A model generated the notes under the pieces. That model was not told the origin of the DNA. It did no database searches and was given only the letters and a program-made list of their open reading frames with translations. A stretch of 44,182 nt of DNA from Solobacterium sp. (GTDB lineage Bacteria; Bacillota_I; Bacilli_A; Erysipelotrichales; Erysipelotrichaceae): the NCBI GenBank assembly GCA_024680365.1, contig JAILCN010000202.1:1-44182 (forward strand), read 5' to 3'. The position numbers and the translations under genes were made by a program. Shown one piece after another: positions 7,376-14,011 of the stretch. How positions within the stretch are numbered: position 1 is the first letter of the stretch; the number at the start of each line of letters is the position of its first letter.

Positions 7376-7684
7376 ATGGATACCAAAGGGATTCTCATGT
7401 GGGCGGCATTTGTGATCGTCTGCGCAGCGATCTACTTTTTCTCGCATAAGATCAAGAAAGAGATCGATACGGACGGCATCGAAGCTGACGGAGTCATTTC
7501 CCGCATTACGCAGAGCGGCACTCCGGGAAGACTCTCGTACGATTATTACGCTGTATACCGCACGGAAGACGGCGAAGAGACCGAAGGTGTGATCTCCAAT
7601 CCGCGCGGAGATCTGAAAGAGGGCGATCACGTCCGTCTGAAATATCATCCGGTTCACAAAATGAACTGCAGACTGATCGACTGA
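7376..7684 (+). CDS. Small single-pass membrane protein, DUF3592-like
   Basis: 102 residues, preceded by GGGAGG 9 nt upstream. Residues 5-23 are a membrane helix (GILMWAAFVIVCAAIYFFS), followed by a short basic stretch. The rest is a beta-rich soluble domain (ADGVISRITQSG, YDYYAVYRTEDGEE, GDHVRLKYHP). Its pattern, a modified 'YTVDGKEYEG' strand pair ending in 'G..V.V.Y.P', resembles DUF3592 domains. The function is unknown. It sits between two terminators and therefore forms its own transcription unit; an AT-rich TATATAA element lies just before the ribosome binding site. Confidence 0.6.
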   Translation: MDTKGILMWAAFVIVCAAIYFFSHKIKKEIDTDGIEADGVISRITQSGTPGRLSYDYYAVYRTEDGEETEGVISNPRGDLKEGDHVRLKYHPVHKMNCRLID

Positions 7685-7687
7685 CAG

Positions 7688-7710
7688 AAAAAACGGCGAT
7701 GCCGTTTTTC
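7688..7710. terminator. Bidirectional terminator
   Basis: AAAAACGGC (7689-7697), loop GAT, GCCGTTTTT (7701-7709). It serves the membrane-protein gene on + and the esterase gene on -. Confidence 0.85.
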
Positions 7711-7716
7711 ATTTAC

Positions 7717-8595
7717 TCAGCGAATGAATTCACGGAAGAACGCGCATTCCTCGTCATTGCAGATCTTCGCGTCTGCCAGACGGATATTGCAGTGGAAGAC
7801 GTGGCCAAGCCGGTTTTCCTTTGTTCCGTAGAAATGGAAATTGAAGGGGATCTCCTTTTTCAGGAAGATCGGAATGATGACATTGACCTGTTCTTTCAGG
7901 AAGTCGTCATTGCTTGTCATCAGATAGACAGGCGGGTACTTTTCCGTGATGTGATAACAGCTGCTGATCATCCGGATCTCTTTTTCACTGCCGCCCTCCG
8001 GCAGGAAGTCTGCCATCAGCTGGGTCGTCAGATCCTGTTTGGAAACATCGATCAGGAACGCGCCGCAGTTGAGGGCAATGGCTTTCAGTGCGAAGCCTTT
8101 TGGTGTTCTGAAGGAATAGTTTTCCGCATATTCAGGATTGGTCAGGATCGCTGCGTACAGGGAAAGATTATGCGCGCCCGCGGAATCGCCGACGGCGAAG
8201 AGATTGTCCGTGTCGAAGCCGTACGTTTCCGCGTTGTCCATGACGAAGCCGCAGACGGAGTTGAAATCTTCCAGGGAAGCGGGGAACTTATGTTCCGGGG
8301 CAAGGCGGTAGGAGAAGTTGACGACCGCAAAGCCGTGCTGAGCGAGTGACATGCAGTAGAACTGATACACGTCCTTGTCGCCGTAGACCCAGCCGCCACC
8401 GTGAACGCTGATGATGACCGGAAGCTTTCCTTCTTTTCCTTTCGGACGATAGACATCCAGCAGCTGCCAGACGGGGTCTTCGCCGTAGGGGATGCTGTCA
8501 AAGCGGACAATGTCTTCCGGCGTTGAAAGACCTGCGTCACGCTCTTTGTCGCCTTTGCCGAACATTTCCCGGATCATCGTGCTTGTTTTTGACAT
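7717..8595 (-). CDS. Alpha/beta hydrolase, HSL/acetyl-esterase type
   Basis: 292 residues. The oxyanion-hole motif HGGGWVYGD and the nucleophile elbow GDSAGAHN (Ser) place it in the hormone-sensitive-lipase (bHSL, acetyl esterase Aes-like) group. The acidic residue is probably in the YLMTSNDDFLKEQ segment and the catalytic His in ENRLGHVFH. Members hydrolyse short acyl esters in the cytosol. The start at 8595 has AAAGGAAA 8 nt upstream. The promoter overlaps the terminator of the preceding DUF349 gene (extended -10 at 8634-8629). The natural substrate cannot be told from sequence. Confidence 0.85.
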   Translation of the reverse strand: MSKTSTMIREMFGKGDKERDAGLSTPEDIVRFDSIPYGEDPVWQLLDVYRPKGKEGKLPVIISVHGGGWVYGDKDVYQFYCMSLAQHGFAVVNFSYRLAPEHKFPASLEDFNSVCGFVMDNAETYGFDTDNLFAVGDSAGAHNLSLYAAILTNPEYAENYSFRTPKGFALKAIALNCGAFLIDVSKQDLTTQLMADFLPEGGSEKEIRMISSCYHITEKYPPVYLMTSNDDFLKEQVNVIIPIFLKKEIPFNFHFYGTKENRLGHVFHCNIRLADAKICNDEECAFFREFIR

Positions 8596-8628
8596 ATATG
8601 ATATTTCCTTTCACACATTTGCGATCTC

Positions 8629-8634
8629 ATTATA
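8629..8634 (-). promoter_or_regulatory. Extended -10 promoter for the esterase gene
   Basis: On the minus strand TGtTATAAT is read at 8637-8629. It directly abuts the T run of the upstream terminator hairpin, so its -35 region is the terminator stem (no good -35 match). Confidence 0.6.
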
Positions 8635-8662
8635 ACAAAAACCGGCTGGGTTTCAGCCGGTT
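8635..8662 (-). terminator. Terminator of the DUF349 gene
   Basis: On the minus strand AACCGGCTG (8662-8654), five-base loop, CAGCCGGTT (8648-8640), then TTTG. Strong 9-bp GC-rich stem. Confidence 0.8.
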
Positions 8663-8667
8663 CAGTT

Positions 8668-10041
8668 TCATTCGCCGATCTTCTTGCTGAGGTCTGCGAT
8701 ATCCTTCGCAAGTACTTCGTATTCTCTTTCCTTGGAATCGATCTCGCGTTCGATCTCTCTCTTCATTTCTGCTTTCGGAGTGATCGTGACTTTGAATTTC
8801 AGATCTTCGATCTCTTTCTTCAGAGCGTCAGCGCTGGCCTGCTTTCTTTCTGCAGCGTCCTTGAAGCGCTTGACAGCTTCTTCATGCTTGCCGTCCCAGA
8901 AAATGTTCTTGACTGCTGTGAATTCATTCCACAGTCTGTCGTTGTCAGCTTTTCCGGAATAGCCGGCTGTCTTCCATTCCTGATCCAGCTTCTTCATCGC
9001 TTCGGTGTTCTCCTTGGAGAAGACCTTGGATTCAGCGATCTCTTTTGCCTTTTCGATCAGGGCTGTCTTGGCTTCGCAGCTCTTGCGGAAATTTTCATTT
9101 CTTGTCTCGAAGAATGCCTGTCTGCCGGCATTGAATTCCTGACGGAGAGCATTGAACTTTTCCCACAGCTCATCGTCAATGCCGCGCTCAGCGCGTCCAG
9201 CTGCCTTCCAGCGGTCGAACAGTTCGTTCATCTGATTGCCGGCTGCTTTCCAGCTTGTTACATCTTTGATCAGCTTCTCAGCTTCCGAGATGATCGCTTC
9301 TTTCTTTTCTTTTGCTTCAGCACGGAGAGAGTCAAGGTTGTTATAGTATTCTTTTCTTCTGTCGCGGAAATCATCCTGCAGTTTACGGAATTCGCGGCGG
9401 ATCTCGTTATCCGCATCTTCTCCTGCTGAACCGATCAGTTCCAGTTCTTCACGGAGGAAATCGAATTCGCTCTGAACTGCCTTCCAGTTTGTCGAGTCAC
9501 CGAGTGCTTTTGCACGTTCGATGATCTCCTGCTTGTCAGCGCGGTTCTGGCGCACATACTGGATGCGGTCGAGGAACTTTTTCTTTGCTCTTTCATAACG
9601 GGCGAGATATTCTTCTTCCTTCGGAGTTTCCCAGTTTCTCATGGCATTCCATTTGTCCATGATCGCGGCGAGTTTTTCTTCGCCGTCATCGCCTTCATAA
9701 TATCTGCCGATTTCTTCTGCTTCTCTGGCAAGCTGGAGTTTTTCCGCGATGTTGTTCTTCATGACTGCGAGGGCATCATCTTTGTATTCTGTGCCGTATT
9801 CAGTCTCGCCGCCTTCGGACGCGGATTTCTTCCAGGAAAACATCTGGTAATTTCCTTCGGTTTCAATACCATACCACCGACCGTGACCGTCATCTTCTCC
9901 GTCTTTCGGCACGATGGAATTGCCTTCCGCATCTTTCGCGCCGTAGAGGACCTCGATTACGTAGCCGTTGAAGGTGTTGTGGAATTTCCTTCTGGACTTC
10001 GCGTTGGGGTCATTAAATTCAGGTAATCTGTTCTGTGTCAT
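8668..10041 (-). CDS. DUF349 repeat protein
   Basis: 457 residues, highly charged and almost all helical after residue 95. It contains at least three DUF349-type repeats, recognised by a Trp-containing helix pair and a closing 'D..LW..F......F' segment: TNWKAVQSEFDFLREE, ELFDRWKAAGRAERGIDDEL with WEKFNALRQEF, and LDQEWKTAGYSGKADNDRLW. The C-terminal 60 residues are a coiled coil rich in Glu and Lys (EIEREIDSKEREYEVLAKDI). Residues 1-90 form a separate domain with Gly/Asp and aromatic residues (GRWYGIETEGNYQMFSWKKS) that I do not recognise. The ribosome binding site is AAGGAG. The function of DUF349 is not established. It has its own terminator and is divergent from mntP. Confidence 0.78.
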   Translation of the reverse strand: MTQNRLPEFNDPNAKSRRKFHNTFNGYVIEVLYGAKDAEGNSIVPKDGEDDGHGRWYGIETEGNYQMFSWKKSASEGGETEYGTEYKDDALAVMKNNIAEKLQLAREAEEIGRYYEGDDGEEKLAAIMDKWNAMRNWETPKEEEYLARYERAKKKFLDRIQYVRQNRADKQEIIERAKALGDSTNWKAVQSEFDFLREELELIGSAGEDADNEIRREFRKLQDDFRDRRKEYYNNLDSLRAEAKEKKEAIISEAEKLIKDVTSWKAAGNQMNELFDRWKAAGRAERGIDDELWEKFNALRQEFNAGRQAFFETRNENFRKSCEAKTALIEKAKEIAESKVFSKENTEAMKKLDQEWKTAGYSGKADNDRLWNEFTAVKNIFWDGKHEEAVKRFKDAAERKQASADALKKEIEDLKFKVTITPKAEMKREIEREIDSKEREYEVLAKDIADLSKKIGE

Positions 10042-10227
10042 AGTACGTCTCCTTAAGTTGTTACCTTCTTATTATTTCATATTCTCAAAAAAAAGAAACA
10101 AAAATGATATCTAACAGATGATTCTTTTTTTTATTTAGATCCTGCAGTGGAAAAAAGTGCAGAGTATATGTAGAATGAAAAAGCGCTTCAGATATAAGGA
10201 GAATGTCAGAAGCGCAGGAGTGTGTGT
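10042..10227. other. Divergent intergenic region, DUF349 / mntP
   Basis: 186 bp, AT-rich. It holds GCGCTTC (10183-10189) and GAAGCGC (10209-10215), a 7-bp hairpin that abuts the mntP ribosome binding site, and CTGCA/TGCAG arms (10142-10162) near a possible -10 (TATATG or TAGAAT). I do not see the yybP-ykoY manganese riboswitch core. No gene is convincing here. Confidence 0.45.
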
Positions 10228-10815
10228 ATGGAGTGGAATCTGATCTTTTTTCTCAACAGCGCAGCCCTGGGCGTGGGACTGGCGATGGACGCTTTTTCCG
10301 TGTCGCTGGCCAACGGTCTCAACGAGCCGGACATGAAGCATTCACGGATGGCTGTCATTGCCGGTGTGTTTGCCTTCTTTCAGTTTATGATGCCGCTGAT
10401 CGGCTGGGTATGCGTTCATACGATCGCCGTCATGTTTGAACAGTTTCAGAAAGCGATCCCGTGGATCGCTCTGCTTCTGCTTGGCTATATCGGCATCAAG
10501 ATGATCCTTGAATCCCGCAGTGAAGGGGAGAAGGATGATGAGACCGACAGTTCCGTCGGCAGCGCGGCGCTCTTCGTACAGGGCATCGCAACGTCGATCG
10601 ACGCTCTGTCGGTCGGCTTTACGATCGCGGAATATGAAGCTCTGGCAGCCTTTACGGCATCGCTGATCATCGGTATCGAAACTTTCTTCATCTGTGTCGC
10701 CGGTCTGTATCTCGGCAGAAAGTTCGGCATGAAACTGGCCGGCAAGGCATCGCTTCTCGGCGGGACCGTGCTGATCCTGATCGGCCTGGAGATCTTTATC
10801 AAAGGAGTATTCTGA
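10228..10815 (+). CDS. mntP: MntP-type manganese efflux pump
   Basis: 195 residues from ATG 10228, with CAGGAG 7 nt before it; a GTG at 10222 in frame is less likely. Six membrane helices are arranged as two repeats of three. Each repeat starts with the family's Asp signature, MDAFSVSLANG and SIDALSVGFT, where the Asp residues line the Mn2+ path. A short charged loop (EGEKDDETD) separates the halves. MntP exports Mn2+ and so protects against manganese excess. The stop lies inside a terminator hairpin that faces the sirtuin gene. Control is unclear: a hairpin next to the ribosome binding site is the only candidate element. Confidence 0.88.
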   Translation: MEWNLIFFLNSAALGVGLAMDAFSVSLANGLNEPDMKHSRMAVIAGVFAFFQFMMPLIGWVCVHTIAVMFEQFQKAIPWIALLLLGYIGIKMILESRSEGEKDDETDSSVGSAALFVQGIATSIDALSVGFTIAEYEALAAFTASLIIGIETFFICVAGLYLGRKFGMKLAGKASLLGGTVLILIGLEIFIKGVF

Positions 10816-10838
10816 CTGCCCTGCGGTCAGATTTTTAA
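10812..10838 (+). terminator. Terminator of mntP
   Basis: CTGACTGC (10812-10819), loop CCT, GCGGTCAG (10823-10830) with one G-T pair, then ATTTTTAATTT. The mntP stop codon is inside the stem, and the convergent sirtuin stop also falls here. Confidence 0.7.
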
Positions 10839-11552
10839 TTTGGGGAAGACGTTGGCGAAGCTGTCCTGGATCAGCAGGTCAGCGGAGGAATCATAGGCAG
10901 TGACCGACCGGTTGATCAGCACCAGTTTCTTTCCGCCGAAGTAGCGGATCAGTCCGGCTGCCGGATAGACGACAAGAGACGTGCCGAGAACGATCAGTAC
11001 GTCAGCGCTCTGGATCGCCGCGACCGCACCGCGCAGCACCGGTTCGCTCAGTCCTTCTTCATACAGGACGACATCCGGCTTGATGATGCCGCCGCAGCGG
11101 TCACAGCGGGGGATCCCGGTGCTTTCCGTGATCGCTTCCATCGGGAAGAACTTTCCGCACTTCATGCAGTAGTTGCGCAGGACTGAGCCGTGCAGTTCAT
11201 AGACGCGCTTCGATCCTGCCTTCTGATGCAGACCGTCAATGTTCTGGGTGACGACGCCGAGCGACTTTCCTGCCTCTTCCGCTTTTGCCATGAACAGATG
11301 CGTCTGGTTCGGCTTTGCATCCGGATACAGCATCCTGTCCCGGTAGAAGCGGTAGAATTCCTCCGGGTTTTCCATGAAGAATGTATGAGAGATGATCGTC
11401 TCCGGCGGATAGCGGTACTGCTGGTTATACAGTCCGTCCTGGGAGCGGAAGTCGGGAATGCCGCTGTCGGTGGAAACGCCGGCGCCGGTAAAGAAAACGA
11501 TCTGTTTTGCGCTGTCAATGATTTCCTGCAGTTCTTTGATCTTATCTGTCAT
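10827..11552 (-). CDS. cobB: NAD-dependent protein deacylase, sirtuin (CobB/SrtN-like)
   Basis: 241 residues, the usual bacterial sirtuin length. The NAD-binding motif is GAGVSTDSGIPDFR at about 20-33. TQNIDGLHQKAG follows, then the catalytic His in YELHGS. The structural zinc site is CMKC and CDRC. The C-terminal NAD-ribose motif is LGTSLVVYPAAGL. The enzyme removes acetyl or longer acyl groups from lysine, using NAD and producing nicotinamide and O-acyl-ADP-ribose. Its ATG overlaps the stop of the WYL regulator in an ATGA junction, so the two are translationally coupled. Confidence 0.92.
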   Translation of the reverse strand: MTDKIKELQEIIDSAKQIVFFTGAGVSTDSGIPDFRSQDGLYNQQYRYPPETIISHTFFMENPEEFYRFYRDRMLYPDAKPNQTHLFMAKAEEAGKSLGVVTQNIDGLHQKAGSKRVYELHGSVLRNYCMKCGKFFPMEAITESTGIPRCDRCGGIIKPDVVLYEEGLSEPVLRGAVAAIQSADVLIVLGTSLVVYPAAGLIRYFGGKKLVLINRSVTAYDSSADLLIQDSFANVFPKLKI

Positions 11553-12523
11553 AATGATCCTTTCTTTTCTGTGCTGTAGCGGCTGCTGATCCGGGCTGAC
11601 AGATCAAGCAGCGAATCGATCAGTTCCTGCGGTCTGACGACAGTGATCCTGTCTTCAAACTGGAGGAGCCAGCTGATCAGGGTAGGGGTAAGAGCAGTCC
11701 GGATACTTGCCCGGAACGTCGTGCTGGTGACGGCTGAAATGATAATGTCAGAGCCGAACTGGTCAAAGACGAGCGACGCCATCGAAAGATCAAAATCGGC
11801 AGTGATCGTCTGTGCTTCCCCGTGATACATCTGCAGGGAAGAACGCAGATGTTCGCGGAGATCGAAATAGACGGGGTCCATGATCTCTTCGCTCAGCCTG
11901 ACATTGTCCATCTTGTCCAGCCGGTAATTGGCAAATCCCTTATGTGAATCTGAATAGAAGATGCAGTAGTATCGGCCGCTGTTTGATACGACGGCGTAGG
12001 GGACCATCCGGTAGGTCCTGTTCTGGCGGCGGTACTGTTTCTTTCCGCTGACCGTCATATCGTAATAGCGGAATTCCGTGACCCGGCGGGTACGGATGCC
12101 CGCAAGCAGGACTTCGATGATGCTGAGCACGCTGTGGTCCGGCTTCGGCGGCGTCATGGGATTGAACTGCAGTCCGCTTCGCTGGGCAGGACTGAGAAAC
12201 GACAGGATCGTCTGTTCCAGCTTTTCCGTTTCAGCTGCGGAAAGGAAGGAGGACTGCCGTACGGCGTCAGTCAGGAAAAATGCCTCGGCAGCGGACAGCC
12301 TGTGAACGATCCGGTAGCCTTTCCTGCTTTCATAAACGATCTCTCTGCCGCAGTCCCGCAGACAGGAGAGTGCTTTGTATACAGTCCGGCGGTCAGATCT
12401 GATGCCGAGGTGCTCCAGCTGCGTCTGGATCTCAGGCATTGTGATAAAGCGGTTTTCATCCGTCTGCTCTTCCAGCAGTTTCTCCAGGTAAAAGGGAAGA
12501 AATGTTTTATCTGGATAATTCAT
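11549..12523 (-). CDS. WYL-domain HTH transcriptional regulator
   Basis: 324 residues from ATG 12523, with GAGG 8 nt upstream; the longer frame to 12634 runs through the promoter and is rejected. An N-terminal HTH region (ITMPEIQTQLEHLG, SDRRTVYKALSCLRD) is followed by the regulator linker (AAEAFFLTDAVRQSSFLS). A WYL/SH3-like sensing domain comes next (TYRMVPYAVVSNSGRYYCIFYS), with a WCX-type C-terminal segment (FRASIRTALTPTLISWLLQF). WYL domains bind nucleic-acid or nucleotide-type ligands (family knowledge). It is followed by the sirtuin with an ATGA overlap and is divergent from a membrane-protein/EamA pair. The paired TGTACA boxes in its promoter suggest autoregulation. Confidence 0.85.
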   Translation of the reverse strand: MNYPDKTFLPFYLEKLLEEQTDENRFITMPEIQTQLEHLGIRSDRRTVYKALSCLRDCGREIVYESRKGYRIVHRLSAAEAFFLTDAVRQSSFLSAAETEKLEQTILSFLSPAQRSGLQFNPMTPPKPDHSVLSIIEVLLAGIRTRRVTEFRYYDMTVSGKKQYRRQNRTYRMVPYAVVSNSGRYYCIFYSDSHKGFANYRLDKMDNVRLSEEIMDPVYFDLREHLRSSLQMYHGEAQTITADFDLSMASLVFDQFGSDIIISAVTSTTFRASIRTALTPTLISWLLQFEDRITVVRPQELIDSLLDLSARISSRYSTEKKGSL

Positions 12524-12545
12524 GTTTTTTTCCTCTTTTTTCTTT

Positions 12546-12591
12546 ATTGTACACCGCAATGTACAGTACCGCATCAGAAATTCTCTAGAAT
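12546..12591. promoter_or_regulatory. Divergent promoter region with paired TGTACA boxes (site 2)
   Basis: TGTACA (12548-12553) and TGTACA (12560-12565) are each palindromic and 12 bp apart. On the minus strand one box contributes TACAAT, a fair -10 for the WYL gene. On the plus strand TAGAAT (12586-12591) is a possible -10 for the divergent membrane gene. A dimeric regulator here could control both directions. The site matches site 1 (5076-5095). Confidence 0.5.
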
Positions 12592-12618
12592 ACATGTGTA
12601 TCCGGGAGGTATGCGGAA

Positions 12619-13122
12619 ATGAAAAACAAAACAAGACTGATCGTTACTGAATCACTGATGTTCCTTGCCTTTGCCTATGCGGCAGAAAAAATGGATCCTG
12701 CTTCAGCAGCCTGCGCCGTGCTTTCCGCGCTGCTTGCGGCGGACGGCATCAGAATCCGGCATTTCTTCCGGCTGGTGCCGGAGATCCTTGCGGCAGCGCT
12801 GCTTCAGCTCGTACTGGCGCATTTTTCCGGTCTGTATGAAGAGATCCCCGTCATCGGTGTCCTGATCCTCTGCAACACCGTGACAGCCGTCATGCACGCT
12901 CAGCGGCAGACACGGCCGGCTGAGGCAGACCTGAAGCCCATTACCCTGACAGCCCTGGCATTCTATACGGCAGCTATGATCCTGCCGGACCAGAGATTCG
13001 CGGCCGGCATGACGCTGCTGTATGTTTCGCTGATCTTTCTGCCGCTCTACGCATGCAGACTGCTTGCCCTGGGCAAAGAACAGTTGAAAACCGGAACGCT
13101 CTTCACTAGAATGAAACCATGA
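12619..13122 (+). CDS. Small multi-pass membrane protein, unknown
   Basis: 167 residues with four or more predicted membrane helices (ESLMFLAFAYAAE, ACAVLSALLAADGI, ILAAALLQLVLAHF, GVLILCNTVTAVM, ALAFYTAAMIL, MTLLYVSLIFLPLYACRLLA). The start has GGGAGG (12604-12609) 9 nt upstream. I do not recognise the family. It overlaps the EamA permease gene by ATGA (13119-13122), so the two are translationally coupled. Being divergent from the WYL regulator across the paired TGTACA boxes, it is a likely target of it (inference). Confidence 0.6.
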   Translation: MKNKTRLIVTESLMFLAFAYAAEKMDPASAACAVLSALLAADGIRIRHFFRLVPEILAAALLQLVLAHFSGLYEEIPVIGVLILCNTVTAVMHAQRQTRPAEADLKPITLTALAFYTAAMILPDQRFAAGMTLLYVSLIFLPLYACRLLALGKEQLKTGTLFTRMKP

Positions 13123-13985
13123 AAAAATGGCAGGGAAATCTGATGCTGACAGCTGCAGCTGTGATCTGGGGATGTGCGTTCACAGCCCAGAGCAGCGCTA
13201 TGGATCATGTTGGTCCATGGACTTTTGTCTGCGTCAGAAGCCTGCTCGCTTCTGCTGCGCTGTATGCGCTGCGGCCGTTTCTTTCCGCCGGACGCAGAAA
13301 AACACCGGCTGCGGACCGCAGGGCAGGCATCCTGCTCGGCGTGATCCTGCTGGCAGCCTGTGCCTTTCAGCAGTTTGGGGTGCTGTATTCTTCCGCCGGG
13401 AAAGCCGGCTTTCTGACGGCGCTGTATATCATCATCGTGCCGCTGCTGTCAGTCGCTTTGAAAGAAAAGATCCCGCTGCAGATCTGGCCGGCTGTCCTGC
13501 TCGCTGCTGTCGGTCTGTACTTTCTCAGCTTCCGGGGAAAGCCGACGCTTGAGCGGGGCGACTTCTTCCTGCTGTGCTGCGCGCTGATGTACGCGCTGTA
13601 TATCATCGCCATCGACAGAACGGCGTCTGAGGCCGATTCTGTGCACGTCTCCTGCATCCAGTTTCTGGTGACCGGTCTGCTGGCAGTCATTCCGATGCTG
13701 ACGGAACAGCCGCAGGCATCCTCTCTGCTGGGTGCCTGGAAAGAGATCCTGTATGCCGGCATCTGCAGCAGCGCCGGCGGCTATACGCTGCAGATCATCG
13801 GTCAGAAATACACCGATCCGTCCTCAGCCGGCATGCTGATGTCGCTGGAATCCGTATTCGCCTTGCTGGCAGGTGTGATCATTCTGCATGAGACGGTATC
13901 CTTTCAGGAAGCAGCCGGGTGTGTTCTGATCTTTGCGGCGATCCTGCTTTCCCAGATGAATTTTGCGAAAAGAAAAAGCTCATGA
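13119..13985 (+). CDS. EamA/RhaT-family (DMT) transporter
   Basis: 288 residues with ten predicted membrane helices in two EamA repeats. The first repeat opens with the typical LTAAAVIWGCAFTAQSSAM and contains SSAGKAGFLTALYIIIVPLL. The second ends with PSSAGMLMSLESVFALLAG and a final helix. These are the usual drug/metabolite-transporter signatures; the substrate is unknown (amino acids, metabolites and drugs are exported by relatives). The start has no ribosome binding site of its own and relies on the ATGA overlap with the gene before it. Confidence 0.85.
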   Translation: MKKWQGNLMLTAAAVIWGCAFTAQSSAMDHVGPWTFVCVRSLLASAALYALRPFLSAGRRKTPAADRRAGILLGVILLAACAFQQFGVLYSSAGKAGFLTALYIIIVPLLSVALKEKIPLQIWPAVLLAAVGLYFLSFRGKPTLERGDFFLLCCALMYALYIIAIDRTASEADSVHVSCIQFLVTGLLAVIPMLTEQPQASSLLGAWKEILYAGICSSAGGYTLQIIGQKYTDPSSAGMLMSLESVFALLAGVIILHETVSFQEAAGCVLIFAAILLSQMNFAKRKSS

Positions 13986-14011
13986 CCGTACGGAAATGAG
14001 CTTTATTTTTT
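13975..14011. terminator. Bidirectional terminator between the EamA gene and htpG
   Basis: AAAGCTCAT (13975-13983) and ATGAGCTTT (13996-14004) enclose a 12-nt loop, with ATTTTTTT on the plus side and a T-rich run on the minus side. Confidence 0.8.

Noticed and set aside
10042-10227. yybP-ykoY manganese riboswitch before mntP
   Set aside because: The conserved core sequences were not found on the plus strand; only a simple hairpin is present.
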